The notes: a model not told the origin generated them from the letters alone. 64,000 nucleotides of DNA from Porphyromonadaceae bacterium (GCA_030528555.1 JAUMYQ010000008.1:1-64000); one strand, 5' to 3'; counted from the first letter of the stretch, positions 9,035 to 19,600 are shown. Made by a program: numbers and translations.

Positions 9035-9111
9035 GTTTTACCCTGATACTTATTGCTCTACTCCGCTACGAGAGTAATTAGTCTTTTGGCGCAGTAAGGC
9101 GTATATATAGT

Positions 9112-9153
9112 CAAGGGGTCGGGCCAGAAACTTGTTCTTGGCCCGACCCCTTG
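9112..9153. terminator. Bidirectional terminator between convergent operons
   Basis: A perfect 15-bp stem, CAAGGGGTCGGGCCA (9112-9126) with TGGCCCGACCCCTTG (9139-9153) and a 12-base loop. It sits between the plus-strand DUF4249 gene and the end of the minus-strand uptake operon, so it can serve both. Confidence 0.85.
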
Positions 9154-9181
9154 TAACTAAAAGAGGTGTTGCTGTTAGGTG

Positions 9182-10099
9182 CTATTTGTCGAAAGGAACA
9201 ACGAGCTTAAAGCCTTGTCCACGGAGCGTTACCAGCCCCTCGGCCGTGCGTACCTCCTCGATGATGAGCGGGTATTCGCCCGATTCGTACTGCCCTACGC
9301 TGACAAATGTGATGTGTTGGGTCACCTTCGCCCCCTTCTCAGGAGACTTCAGTGGTGCCATTCTTAGGCGTGTCTTGGCCTGATTGGTCATATCGGTCGA
9401 GGCCGAGATCCAAACCATCTTACCAGGCCGATAGGCGTGGAGCACCACGGGAAAGTCTGGGCGTAGCGTTTGGCTCTTGGTACTGTAGAAGCCAACTGCG
9501 TCTGAGACATCATTCGTAGCCTTCACCTTGATCTTAATCTCCTTGGCGGGTTTGTCGTCTTTGCTGCGGAAGATAATCATCGCTTCGCCCTCGTACTTTC
9601 CCACGAGCTCGAGTACGCCCGTGCGAGCCTCCCAACGTGCCTCTATGGCCCCCTCGGGGTTCACGAGCTCAAACTCGGCATCGTCGCCACCACCGCGCAC
9701 GGTGATGTTCTTACGCACCTCTCCAGGTAGGAGTGTCACTTCGGCTTCTGAGAGGCTAATCTCTGGGCGATCTACGCGTACCGTGAGGGTCTTCTGCTTG
9801 TCGTGCGAGCGTACGGAGACTTTGGTCATACCGTAGTTCAGGCCACGAAGTTTGAGGTAGTTACCTTCGATCTTGGCTTCGAGGATTTTGGAGTCCTCTA
9901 CTGTGGCGGTGAACTTACCATTACCGCCCTTAAGCGCCTTGTCCACCACGTCTCCCTTATCGAGCACAACAATCTCTTCGCCCTCACCCTCGCCGATGAC
10001 AATTTCGGCAACGAGCTGCACCTGAGGCTCATTTACATCCTTTTTGCAGGCTGATAGCCCAAACACTGCGAGGGCTATGAATAGAATTATGCGGTTCAT
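9182..10099 (-). CDS. Ig-like beta-sandwich lipoprotein, last gene of the uptake operon
   Basis: A 305-residue predicted lipoprotein (signal peptide ending GLSACKK, Cys18). The mature part is made of short beta-strand stretches typical of bacterial Ig-like repeats, for example ITVRGGGDDAEFELVNPEG followed by IEARWEARTGVLELVGKYEG, and is rich in Lys, Glu and Gly. I do not recognise a named family. It is the most distal gene of the nine-gene minus-strand cluster headed by a FecA-like receptor, with a 31-base gap to the gene before it, so a surface-exposed ligand-binding or adhesive accessory role is likely but not shown. Confidence 0.75.
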   Translation of the reverse strand: MNRIILFIALAVFGLSACKKDVNEPQVQLVAEIVIGEGEGEEIVVLDKGDVVDKALKGGNGKFTATVEDSKILEAKIEGNYLKLRGLNYGMTKVSVRSHDKQKTLTVRVDRPEISLSEAEVTLLPGEVRKNITVRGGGDDAEFELVNPEGAIEARWEARTGVLELVGKYEGEAMIIFRSKDDKPAKEIKIKVKATNDVSDAVGFYSTKSQTLRPDFPVVLHAYRPGKMVWISASTDMTNQAKTRLRMAPLKSPEKGAKVTQHITFVSVGQYESGEYPLIIEEVRTAEGLVTLRGQGFKLVVPFDK

Positions 10100-10130
10100 G
10101 ATTTTTTGTTTGTCCGTTAGTTTCTGTGTA

Positions 10131-11240
10131 TTAGTCGTTGATTTGTAGGTTGTAGTTGAGTATCCAGACCTCGTTAGCAGACTCTTCGATTTGGATCTTG
10201 AGGCTGTGCTTACCCACGCTGGGGAAGGTTAGCTGATGGCCTGTGGGTTTAACCTCCGTACCATCGACCCAATAGGTCATCTTCGCAGCACCATTGTGGA
10301 GGTCGTTGTAGAAGAGGTCGATGGTCTTGCGTGCTTGCCCATCGCCACGCTGTAGGGTGCGCAGGTAGGGGATACGGGCCTCGTCATCCTTAGAGCGGTT
10401 AGGCGTGCGAGTCGTGGTCTTGAGCTCAGCAGCTTCACTCGTTACGTCCTCTTTCTTAGCCACGACTTTGACTAAGTATTCGCGACCAGGCTCTAGGCCT
10501 GTGAGGATGTAACTTGGGCTCTTGGTGGCAACCTTCTTACCTGAGAACTCAACCTCCCAGCTTATCTCGGGGTCGATGCTACCCTCCCAAGTGAGCTCCA
10601 GCTCACGTTCATGGGCTCTAGCCTCGAGCTTGCTAGGCTTATTGACCTCGATAAGAGGCTTGCTGTAGGCACGACTTAGGGATAGTTCATCGATGTCAAT
10701 AGCTCCTCGAGCATTCCAGGCCCCTTTGAACTCCAGCAGCACAGCGATGTGGCTGACCTCTGCTCCATTGGGCACAGCTGTTGGGATGACAATCTCTTTG
10801 AGCTGCCAGTCATTAGTAGGCGAGCTGATGCTAGAACCAGGGATGACCATCTCATGCTTGGGCACCTCATCTCCAGCCTTGGTATAGTAGCGCACGCGAG
10901 TTTGGAGCTCGACTTTGGAGAGGCTGCCACGATACCAATAGCTAAAGTTGAAGCTATCTGCCCCTTCGATGGCATACTGCTTGATAGAGGCATCGTCATT
11001 CTTGCGGGTAACGTAGCCACTAGAGGCGGCATTGAGCCTGAGTGAGCGGATACCAGCCTTGGGTTTGTCCTTGGCTTCAAGGGCCCAAATGGATGGGCTG
11101 ATACTCCATCCGTCTTGTCCGTTCGCCCCGTCCTCGAAGCCGGGGTTCTCAATCAGGTTGCCCGTGTTGCGCTGTTGGGCAAATAGCTGGGTTGACAGGG
11201 ATGTCAACATGACAGCCAGGGTCAGGATTGTTTTTTTCAT
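10131..11240 (-). CDS. Secreted protein with N-terminal jelly-roll-like domain and fibronectin type III domain
   Basis: 369 residues with a cleavable signal peptide (about 1-21, ending LFAQ). The first half begins NLIENPGFEDG and ends with IDIDELSLSR, which is typical of carbohydrate-binding-module or MAM-like beta-sandwiches. Residues about 203-285 read as an FN3 domain (LELTWEGSIDPEISWEVEF, then GLEPGREYLVKVVA). The last 90 residues are unassigned. No lipobox and no obvious T9SS signal were seen. It belongs to the minus-strand uptake operon; gaps are 31 bases downstream and 68 bases upstream. A role in binding an extracellular polymer is inference. Confidence 0.72.
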   Translation of the reverse strand: MKKTILTLAVMLTSLSTQLFAQQRNTGNLIENPGFEDGANGQDGWSISPSIWALEAKDKPKAGIRSLRLNAASSGYVTRKNDDASIKQYAIEGADSFNFSYWYRGSLSKVELQTRVRYYTKAGDEVPKHEMVIPGSSISSPTNDWQLKEIVIPTAVPNGAEVSHIAVLLEFKGAWNARGAIDIDELSLSRAYSKPLIEVNKPSKLEARAHERELELTWEGSIDPEISWEVEFSGKKVATKSPSYILTGLEPGREYLVKVVAKKEDVTSEAAELKTTTRTPNRSKDDEARIPYLRTLQRGDGQARKTIDLFYNDLHNGAAKMTYWVDGTEVKPTGHQLTFPSVGKHSLKIQIEESANEVWILNYNLQIND

Positions 11241-11308
11241 TTGATTGTAATTTATACGTTTGAGATTTGATTACTAGCCGTTTGTCGAAAGAATATCTCG
11301 GTCTGTCA

Positions 11309-12481
11309 CTAGAGCTGTATGCGCTTCCGAAGCTGTTGCATGATACGTCTGAGATCTCCTCCTTCTGCATCGTTGCCTATCAGTCTCTCGGTATCCCATA
11401 GGCCAGTCCCAGCGATGAGACGGCTCTGCAGCTCCAACACTTCAGTTCGGGAGAAATATGGCTCGCCGCTCTCCCGCCGTAGGAACTGTAGGGCATAGAG
11501 CAGGCCATAGCCTTCGGAGAGCATCGAGAGGGCAAAGCGTGGGTCTTCCCTGAGATTGGCCATTGTGTTGCCTCCGATGAGGAGAGTTTCTAGACGAAGA
11601 AGTAAGACGCGCGCCAGCTCTCGTCTGATGGTTCGGCTATGCTCGGGCAGTTTGTCGTAGAGATGGTAGTCGAGGTCGATGCGCCCAAGCGTGAAGGCCA
11701 GGTCGATGCGTCGGGCTGCGCCACGCAGCTCGTGCGCGCCATTACCCGAGGCTAGAGCGCGTAGCCCATGGAGGTAGTAGCCGTAGGCTAAATCCCAGTG
11801 GTGCTCCAGCTCGGTGTAGTTCGTCCCCTGGGTGAGCCGTTGTCCCTCGTGGGCGGAGATGAGTGCGTCTGATGTTATGACAGCATCCGAGAGGTGGATG
11901 CCCTCGATTTGGTCTAGGACAACAGCACCGAGGATGTAGCCTCTCAAGGCTTCCATTACCACGAGCCCTCGCTCATCGGCAAAGCTGAGCTTGGAGCTAG
12001 AAGAGGTAGCTATGTAGCCACTGCGCCCAGGCATCGCCTCACGGCGACGGTGCTCGTTGGGGTTGGTCGCCCCCAATCCCCCAATCCGTGCTGAGGTTTC
12101 TACCAGAGCTTTGATGTCGGCTGTGATCTCAGCTCTCGTCTCCTGGTGCTCGGGCGAGGCTGCTGCTCGGGGCAATAGAGCGTAGCCATATTGGCCGTAT
12201 TCTAGGAGGTCAAGAGCTTCTCTTAGTTGCTCGGGTGTGCGGATGTAGGCCTCCGAGAGGTAGCGGCTCGAGAGTATGGAGAGGGTTTCGAGTGTGAGCT
12301 CGGCCTCCTGTAGATCTACGCTGCTCTCCCCATTGCGAGAGAAGCGGTACTTGGGATCTTGCTCGGGTAGGAAGACTTCGCCAGTCTCGACCGTCTGTAG
12401 GGGCTCTCGCTGGCAGCTGCTGGCAATAAGGCAGAGGACCAGGGCAAGTGCCTGGATTATACGTACGTATATGGGTTTCAT
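11309..12481 (-). CDS. DUF4856-like lipoprotein
   Basis: 390 residues, predicted lipoprotein (signal peptide ending ASSCQR). The central part carries what I recall as the DUF4856 hallmark, TELEHHWDLAYGY, and an upstream segment running from FADERGLVVMEAL to GAVVLDQIEGI that also fits. DUF4856 proteins are found in Bacteroidota near TonB-dependent transporters and imelysin-like proteins, which has led to suggestions of a role in metal or heme acquisition; this is not proven. Here it sits between two other lipoprotein-type genes of the SusCD operon, 9 bases from the upstream gene. Its His/Glu-rich motif would suit metal binding. Confidence 0.7.
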   Translation of the reverse strand: MKPIYVRIIQALALVLCLIASSCQREPLQTVETGEVFLPEQDPKYRFSRNGESSVDLQEAELTLETLSILSSRYLSEAYIRTPEQLREALDLLEYGQYGYALLPRAAASPEHQETRAEITADIKALVETSARIGGLGATNPNEHRRREAMPGRSGYIATSSSSKLSFADERGLVVMEALRGYILGAVVLDQIEGIHLSDAVITSDALISAHEGQRLTQGTNYTELEHHWDLAYGYYLHGLRALASGNGAHELRGAARRIDLAFTLGRIDLDYHLYDKLPEHSRTIRRELARVLLLRLETLLIGGNTMANLREDPRFALSMLSEGYGLLYALQFLRRESGEPYFSRTEVLELQSRLIAGTGLWDTERLIGNDAEGGDLRRIMQQLRKRIQL

Positions 12482-12490
12482 AATCTGGAC

Positions 12491-13090
12491 TTAGGGAAGG
12501 ATGATGTACTCGCAGTAAGGAGCGGGGATGGGGTTGGGCCCTTCCCGGTTTTGGGTCTGCTCGGTCGAGAGCGTGGGTACGACCACTAGTCCATCTACGG
12601 AGCGAGCCGAGATGCTTGCCGAGATGCTCGAGCCACGGGGGGCCACGCCTTGAAGGCCGAGGTAGAGCGGATAGCCAGAGTGCACCCGAAAGGTCTTTTC
12701 ATATGTTACGTCTGGTTTAAGTTGCTCGGTGGCATTGTCTGGGGCATCGCTCAGCACATCCACCAGCTCGGCTGAGGGGCTGATGTAGCGTAAGCGATAG
12801 CGCGCATTGCCTGCCTCGCCAGCGGTGAAGTGGCAGCGCAGGGTAACGATATACTCAATCGGATCGTCCTCAATCTTTACACCTGGATATTGGTAGGTCG
12901 AGAGGGCAGCATCGGGATTGCAAGGCATGCGCTCCATGTCTTCAAAAGAGGTCTCTGGCTTGCTGATACCCCCAAAGGGGAAAATGGCTTCGTAGTCCTC
13001 GACCTGCTCTAGGGGTGGCTCGCGCCGACAGCCCAAGCTGAGGGCTAGGGTGGCGACTATCATGAGGATAAATATGCGGATAGCTGTCAT
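12491..13090 (-). CDS. Small operon lipoprotein, unknown family
   Basis: 199 residues. The signal peptide ends LSLGCRRE, giving a lipidated Cys21. The mature domain is short and beta-rich, with VTLRCHFTAGEAGNARYRLR and a C-terminus ending YCEYIILP; two cysteines in the mature part might pair. I do not recognise the family. The position, 9 bases upstream of the DUF4856 gene and 21 bases downstream of the DUF4302 gene, makes it part of the uptake operon. Confidence 0.7.
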   Translation of the reverse strand: MTAIRIFILMIVATLALSLGCRREPPLEQVEDYEAIFPFGGISKPETSFEDMERMPCNPDAALSTYQYPGVKIEDDPIEYIVTLRCHFTAGEAGNARYRLRYISPSAELVDVLSDAPDNATEQLKPDVTYEKTFRVHSGYPLYLGLQGVAPRGSSISASISARSVDGLVVVPTLSTEQTQNREGPNPIPAPYCEYIILP

Positions 13091-13111
13091 ATCTATTAAA
13101 CGAAATAGGGA

Positions 13112-14137
13112 TTAGGGTCTGGGCATATCTACAATCTCTGCCGTGAAGTTTGTCGGCTCGCCATCGGGATGAAGGTGTCGGCTTGCGAGGACGAACTTGC
13201 GCTGTAGGGGGTCGTATATGCTGACCAGCTCGCAGACAAAGCGGTTATCTAGCCACTGAAAATCGCAAAAGAGTGCCTTGCCATCAGCCGAGAAGCCTGG
13301 ACGAAAGCTCAGTCCCTCCCTCGTGCCTACATAACCCGATCCGAGGGCGTTGTAGCCACTGCGGAAGAGAACCTCGTGGCGACTGCGCAGGGCGAGAAAA
13401 ACGTGGTAACGTTTGCGATTGCGCTCCAGCTCCTTACGTCTATCCCCTCGTGCGTCTCTAAAGGGGACATCGCTCTGAAAATAGATGCGCCCCCCACGCC
13501 GGATGGTCAGTTGTGGGTGCGCCATCCCCTCGAAAAGGCGGCGGTGCTCCACGGCCTTAGGCGTGAGCTCCTCCCACGCTCCCGAAGACCCTAGGGGCTC
13601 AAGGGCAATATAAGGGCGATTGGTCGAGCCAGAGACCCCGGTGGCGAAGATGAGCCGCCCCTCGTGGTCGGTGTAGCGGTAGACGAAGTCCGCCACGCCC
13701 CCCAGCTCGCTGGTCACTAGGTCGTGCAGCGGTGTGTGGGTAGTAAAGCTCAGCTGGAGGCTACTTCCTAGGCGAATGTCGTATTCACCAGAGAAGACTT
13801 CCGAGGGTTGGTAACTATTCTGGTCAGTTTTGAGTTCGAGCCCACCGTTTGAAGCAAACTTTATCCCAAAGGCATAGCCACCATAGCCATATTTGTCCTG
13901 CTGAACCTGCGTATCTTCCCACCGTTCGGTAGCTGAGCGGAAGAGGAGCGAGTCCACACGGGGGAAGTAAATCAGTTGCCAGCCATGGGCCGCAGTCACG
14001 AGCCGCTCTTGCAACTCTGTGCAGTGCCGTTCGGTACGCTCTGCAGGCGAGAGATCGTAGACTGAGCTTTCCTTACAGCTTGTCAGAGGGATAGCCACTA
14101 GCAGGCAGGCAAGTATGGGTACATATATACGTATCAT
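13112..14137 (-). CDS. DUF4302-family lipoprotein
   Basis: 341 residues with a lipoprotein signal peptide ending PLTSCKES. The N-terminal pattern after the lipobox (LSPAERTERHCTELQERL, then AAHGWQLIYFPR and YGGYAFGIKF) is the layout I associate with DUF4302. That family is found almost only in Bacteroidota SusCD-type operons, next to the zinc-metallohydrolase-like lipoprotein. The function is unknown; it is presumed surface-exposed and involved in ligand capture. It is spaced 11 bases from the upstream gene, which points to tight co-transcription. Confidence 0.75.
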   Translation of the reverse strand: MIRIYVPILACLLVAIPLTSCKESSVYDLSPAERTERHCTELQERLVTAAHGWQLIYFPRVDSLLFRSATERWEDTQVQQDKYGYGGYAFGIKFASNGGLELKTDQNSYQPSEVFSGEYDIRLGSSLQLSFTTHTPLHDLVTSELGGVADFVYRYTDHEGRLIFATGVSGSTNRPYIALEPLGSSGAWEELTPKAVEHRRLFEGMAHPQLTIRRGGRIYFQSDVPFRDARGDRRKELERNRKRYHVFLALRSRHEVLFRSGYNALGSGYVGTREGLSFRPGFSADGKALFCDFQWLDNRFVCELVSIYDPLQRKFVLASRHLHPDGEPTNFTAEIVDMPRP

Positions 14138-14148
14138 TGCTAGGGGAG

Positions 14149-15102
14149 TTACTGAGACTGGTACTGGGAGTAGTAGGAGCTGAGCTGCCGCTGACTAAGT
14201 ATTTGCATGCGGCTTAGGCTAATGCCTAGCTTGGTGCGGAAGTACTGCTCGACGAAGGCACGCTTCTTCAGCAGGACGCGGTGAGCCTCCTTGGCCTCCT
14301 GTACGGATGCCACATCCTCGGTATCTGTGGGGCGCAGGGCGGTGGCTTCCGCCTCGTGGATCTCTACGGCTGAGTGCATGAGCATGATGCTCACGATCTC
14401 GGCAAATTCGTCCTCTGGGCTACTCATCGAGTGGAGCGTATAGAAACCTCTACGATGGGCATAGGGGCTTAGCCCTACTCTGCGGTAAGCCTCACTTCGG
14501 TTGGGGGCAAGGCCAAGGGTGCCGTAGGCCTTAGGGCTGATTGAAGCGAAAGCATCTCGATCGTAAGGCGTATGCTCGATGAGGCGACGAGCTATCTGGT
14601 GGTGGGTGCTACGCATGAGGCGGTAGACACTTGCCCGACTGGCGGGCGAGAAGCCGTTGACATCAAAGGCAAAGAGCTCATTGCTCGCCGCGCGTGGATA
14701 CCAAAGCTGGAGCAGCACGCCCGAGGCCTGCAGCTCGCTGTCGCCGAGGAGGGTTAGGCGGATGAGCTGTTTATCTTGCATGAAGCCTGTGCCGCCAGCC
14801 TTGGGTTGCTCATAGAGATCAAAAGCCAGAGCTTTGATAGCCTCTAGCACTGGGCGTACCTGTTCGGGACGTGGTGGGGTAGCCACACTGCCCGAGGGGA
14901 TGTTTTGCTTATGCCAGCGGTAAATGACCTCAAGATTGTAGGGAGCGAAAGTGCGACTTATCCAGTCGGTGAGCTCGTTGGATTGCGTCTGTGGTAGATA
15001 TCGCTCTACGACACTCTCGGAGGCGAGCTGCTCCTTCGCACAAGAGCCCACCGAGAGAGCGAGACCAACGCCGAGGGCAGAGTATAGGAGACGTAAGTTC
15101 AT
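14149..15102 (-). CDS. Substrate-import-associated zinc metallohydrolase-like lipoprotein with degenerate active site
   Basis: 317 residues, lipoprotein signal ending SVGSCAKE. It follows the family encoded beside SusC/SusD genes (TIGR04549/PF15890-like): a central helix, then TPYD, ISPKAYGTLG, and EDEFAEIVS around residues 230-238, which supplies the third zinc ligand in active members. The usual HEFAH-type HExxH aligns with HQIAR at residues 168-172: the first His is kept, Glu is replaced by Gln, and the second His by Arg. Hydrolase activity is therefore unlikely, and a binding role is more plausible. It lies 4 bases after the SusD gene. Family assignment is from memory of motifs; the loss of HExxH is read directly. 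Confidence 0.72.
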   Translation of the reverse strand: MNLRLLYSALGVGLALSVGSCAKEQLASESVVERYLPQTQSNELTDWISRTFAPYNLEVIYRWHKQNIPSGSVATPPRPEQVRPVLEAIKALAFDLYEQPKAGGTGFMQDKQLIRLTLLGDSELQASGVLLQLWYPRAASNELFAFDVNGFSPASRASVYRLMRSTHHQIARRLIEHTPYDRDAFASISPKAYGTLGLAPNRSEAYRRVGLSPYAHRRGFYTLHSMSSPEDEFAEIVSIMLMHSAVEIHEAEATALRPTDTEDVASVQEAKEAHRVLLKKRAFVEQYFRTKLGISLSRMQILSQRQLSSYYSQYQSQ

Positions 15103-15106
15103 TGGC

Positions 15107-16654
15107 TTAGTTCATTTGGGTGTGGACATCGTTGCGAGGGTTGGGCTTGAGGCCTCGATGCAGAGCTTCGGTCGGAATCTGAAGTACCTTCCGGTAGTCG
15201 TCCCTATCAAGCGGACGATAGAGCGGATGGTGGCTCGTGCGTCGCACGGCTATGTGGAAGCGACGGATGTCGAACCAGCGTAGACCTTCATGCAGGAACT
15301 CCTTTTGGCGGAAATCGAGGATAATTTTGAGGAGTCCGAGCTGTCGCTGAGAGACTCCATAGTAGGGAGCAATGTCGTTGTACATGCCACTGTGCGAGTT
15401 GGTGTAGCTTGTACGGGGGCAGGGTGGTGTGCTGTGGAACTTGCTCTCCATGAATGTTAGCAGGTCATTCACGGCCTCGTCATACCGCCCAAGCATGGTA
15501 TAGGCTTCCATGCGGCTCAGCATGACTTCATCGGTCGAGAGTAGTACATTCGTCACGTAGAGGTCGCGAGGGCGTGTGCCAGCAGCCCCGAAGAGAGCTA
15601 GCTCGCCAAACTTGGCCGTGTAGACTCCTTGTTTGACCGGACTCGGCGAGTTGACGAAGACATAGGGCAGCATCAAGTTGATGTGCTCGTAGTCCGTGCA
15701 GCCAAGTATGCCACGTCTGGTATAGATGTCTTTCATTTCTGCCTCTGTCGTTCCATAGAGCTGCCGGGGCAAGTCGCGTGCCCAGCGAGACTCCGTGGTG
15801 GTTAGGAGCAGATTGGCCGGAGAGCTGGCCGAGCTGTAGGACTGGTGCAGACTCTCACGGCGGAAGCGGAACTCCCGCTCGTAGGCCATCCAGTCGCGTA
15901 GCACTGTGCGAGGCGTTGCTCCCAGCACATAGTCGGCATAGGCCACGACTTCGTCCCATCGCCCCATCATGAGGTAGAAGCGAGTGGCAAAGGCATAGGC
16001 TGCCTTTTTGTTGAAGTGATATTTGGGTTTCTCCAGATAGCGATCGTTAACAAGGGAGATGCCTCGACGCAGGTCGGCCTCAATTTTGCGGTAAACCTCG
16101 GCTACGGTGCCTCGCTCATAGCTTACGAGAGCGTGCTTCTCGGGGGCGGTGAGGTAGGGGATGCCTGGTGAGAGCTCCGACACTACTCCACGGTAGGGCT
16201 CAGCCCAGATGTTCACCAGCATAAAGTGAAGGTAGGCCCTCAGGAGAAAAGCCTCAGCGTAGAGGGCTTTCACTCGGTCGGTCTTGGGGTAGTCCTTGAG
16301 GAGCTCGAGGGCTTTGTTGGCCTGACCAATGCCACGGTAGCAGGCATTCCAATAAGCCAGTGGAGTGTCCAAGTCTTCTTGGTCGTAGTCTTCCCACAGG
16401 TACATCGCCTCGTTGAGCTGGTAGTGCTCGCCATAGGTGCGTTCACCAACGTTGTCAGTGCGTGGCTCGAGGAAAGGGAAGTAGCTGGCATCTGGGTAAG
16501 CCCCAGTGAGGAGCTCAGCGATTTTGTCCTCTCGGTCGATGGAAACATCGAAGGCTGAGTCGGGCGAAACATCGAGATAGTGACTACAGCCCGAGAGGAT
16601 GACCCCTAAAAGGAGTAGGATATGGCGGAGAGTTGCGGTCATTGTCGTTGTCAT
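15107..16654 (-). CDS. SusD/RagB-family nutrient-binding lipoprotein
   Basis: 515 residues, the usual SusD length. The signal peptide ends VILSGCSHYLDVSPD, with Cys23 lipidated and the YLDVSPD stretch that follows the lipobox in most SusD proteins. TPR-like helices are visible at AYWNACYRGIGQANKALELL and ALYAEAFLLRAYLHFMLV. The C-terminus has the LDFRQKEFLHEGLRWFDIRR segment typical of the family. SusD proteins cap the SusC barrel on the cell surface and trap the ligand. The start codon overlaps the SusC stop (TAATG), which implies translational coupling and 1:1 expression. Confidence 0.93.
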   Translation of the reverse strand: MTTTMTATLRHILLLLGVILSGCSHYLDVSPDSAFDVSIDREDKIAELLTGAYPDASYFPFLEPRTDNVGERTYGEHYQLNEAMYLWEDYDQEDLDTPLAYWNACYRGIGQANKALELLKDYPKTDRVKALYAEAFLLRAYLHFMLVNIWAEPYRGVVSELSPGIPYLTAPEKHALVSYERGTVAEVYRKIEADLRRGISLVNDRYLEKPKYHFNKKAAYAFATRFYLMMGRWDEVVAYADYVLGATPRTVLRDWMAYEREFRFRRESLHQSYSSASSPANLLLTTTESRWARDLPRQLYGTTEAEMKDIYTRRGILGCTDYEHINLMLPYVFVNSPSPVKQGVYTAKFGELALFGAAGTRPRDLYVTNVLLSTDEVMLSRMEAYTMLGRYDEAVNDLLTFMESKFHSTPPCPRTSYTNSHSGMYNDIAPYYGVSQRQLGLLKIILDFRQKEFLHEGLRWFDIRRFHIAVRRTSHHPLYRPLDRDDYRKVLQIPTEALHRGLKPNPRNDVHTQMN

Positions 16655-19600
16655 TAGAGGCCAAGGGTGAGGGTGAGGGTGTACTGCCTTGGGGTGGGTA
16701 GAGCAACGCCACCAGACTTGTAAAACTCAGGGTCTTGACCCTTGAGCTGAGGGTCGGCGTAAATCAAGAATGGGTTCGTGATACTCATGCGCATATTCGC
16801 TGTACGGAGGCGTAAGCTCTTGAGTGCAGTCTTGGGGAGGTGATAGGAGAGGGAGATATTCTTCATGCGAACGAAGCCCCCATCGGCTACCTTAATCTGC
16901 GAAAAGTTATAGGTGTTGTAGGCTCGCTCCAGGGCTTCGCGTCCGACCTCTCGGATGAGGTCCACCGAGGGTAGGGTAGGCACATCTGTTTTGAATTCGT
17001 CTCCAGAGATGAGCCATCGGTCGTAGTAGTCGGTAGAGAAGACGTTCAGGTCGCCAAAGGCTGGGTCGTAGGTAGGGTTTAGCCGAATCTTATTGCCTGC
17101 CTGAGCCGTTATGAATAGCGAAAGCTCCCAGCTCTTATACTTCAACGTATTGGATAAGCCTCCGATTAGTGTGGGTTCGATAGGCCCATGGTAGAGGAGG
17201 TAACTCTTGGAATACTGGGTATCGAGGAAGTCCGCCCCTGTGCTTGTGGCGTAGGTATGGCTGCCGAGTGGGTAGCGCCCGAAGTTGAAGGTCGGCAGCC
17301 CCTCGGAGCTCAGCCCTTGAAAGTTGAACGAGAAGAGCGAGCCCTTGGGGTAGTCCTCAATATTGCCACGTCCGCGGCCTGCCACCATGTCGAAGGTGTT
17401 GGGCGTATTGAGTAGGCGTGTAATCTTTTGGCTCATGGTACTAAGTGTTAGGCTAGAGCTCCAACTGAAACTATCGCCTATGATATTTTTGGTATGCAGG
17501 GCGAGCTCTACGCCTCGAGTGCGCATATCGCCAAAGTTGGCATACTTGTAGTACTCGCCTCCGATGCCAGAAGTTCGAACAAGGTCGATGAGGTCGAAGC
17601 CGTTACGCTGGTAGAGGTCGACCGTTGCAGAGATGCGGTTGTTGAGCCAGCCAGCATCGATGCCGAGGTTCAGCTCATACATTTTCTCCCAGTCTAGGTC
17701 TCGGTTCTCGAGGTGACGGATACGTAGGGCATTTTCTCGATCATCGAGGGAGAGGCGATTGAGGATAGTGTGCTCAAAGATTGCACTGGAGTTGCGCGCC
17801 TCTTCGTTCATCTTCGCTGTGAGACCGTAGCTGGCGCGCAGAGCGAGCTTGGAGAGATGTTCGTTGTTTCGAAGGAACAGTTCTCGGTCAGCGTTCCATT
17901 TAATGCCCACATTCCAAGTAGGTAGCCACTGTGCTCGGGATGAGCGTCCAGAGGTATTTGATCCTTCGATATTGAAAACGGCATTAGCTATGTAACGGCC
18001 ATCGAAGCCGTAGGTGAGATTGCTAGAGAGCGTCACGCCCCGCTCATAGCGCCTACTGAGGGAGAAGTAGGCGCTGGCCTCGGCAATTAGCTTGCGGAAG
18101 ATGCGCGGATCGCTAAAAATCTGATTTCCCCTGTCGTACTGAATGCCGTAGCCTTGGAAAGGGTTGATGCTACGGTCCGTATAGCGCAGCTCAGAGAAGG
18201 CCATGGCGCGTAGGTCATGCTCGCCAAATTGTTCGTTATACTCGATAGAGATGCGGCCGAGGTAGCTGCGGAGTTTGGTCTCCGTCTTGTTGAATATGCC
18301 ACCATGAGGCAGGGCGACCTGTGGCTGGAGGAGGGGATTGTCTCGGTCGTGTAGGAGATAAATGTTTTCTCGAGCTACGGCTGGGGTTTCCTTTGCTCGG
18401 AATGCCTGAACAACGTTGGAGGACTCGTGGATCTCGTGTTCGGTGCTGGTGGTGGCGCTCCTCAGTGAGAGCATTCCTCGGAGTTCGAGGCTCTTGATAG
18501 GTTTGTAGGAGAGCTCGCCCTGAACCTTGAAATCAAGGACATCAATGCTCATCTTGTTGCTCTGATATTCATTGAGAATATTGAAAGGAGCCCAGTTATT
18601 GCGGTAATATTCTAGCCGGCCGGCCTCATCCCTCGGGCGGAGGGTTCGGCTAGTGCCTAAGGCATAGGCAAAGGGGTTGATGTCGAAGTCCCGCTCGAAG
18701 CTCCCCAAGGTGGCATTCTTTCGCTGGGGGACAGTCCCTGGAGCCATCTGATGGCGCACATTGCCCTGAGCCGAGAGGCTGGCAGTAATCTTGGGAGAGA
18801 GGAAGAAGTCCGTCTTGATATTAGCGGTAGTCCTATTGACTTTGTCGGCAAGCGTCCAGCCTCCGTCCCCATAGTAGCCAAGGGAAGCATGAGCTGCCAC
18901 CCTATCCGAGCCACTGGATAGGCTGATGCTGTGGTTCATCGTTGGGGTCAGAGAGAAGAGCTCATCGAACCAATCTGTGTTGGCATATTCCCTATTTTTG
19001 AGGAAAGCCGAGATGCTCTGAGGCGTATTCTCTAGGAGAAATGTTCCAGTATCGGGGTTGCGCTCGGTGAGTGCTCGATAGAGTTGATGAAAAACTCCAG
19101 CTCTGCGCCCATAGAGGCTTTCAGCGAGGGAGAAGTGTCCTTTGCCCTGCATCTCAAGGTAGATGGACATTGTCTCCTGAGAGTTCAGCAAGTCAAACTG
19201 ACTATACGCGGGTTTGAGGCGCGTGCTGTACTCCGAGGAGTAGGTAACTCGTGTGGGGGCATTGCGCTTGCCACTCTTGGTTGAGATGACGATGACGCCA
19301 TTCAGAGCCCGCGCCCCATAGACCGAGGTCGCCGATGCATCTTTTAAGACCTGAATATCCTCAATATCGGCCGGATTGAGGCCAGCCACGGCCGAGCTGA
19401 TGAGGGTAACGGCATCGCCCGAGGCCAGCTGGTCCAGGCTCACGGGTACAAGGTCTTCGTACACAGCTCTATCGATTACCCAAAGAGGTTGGACATTACC
19501 AATGATGGATGCTCCACCTCGGATGTTGATGCGAGGGGCAGAGCCGAAGCTCCCCGAGATATTCTGGATAGACAGCCCAGGTACACGACCCTCGAGCATG

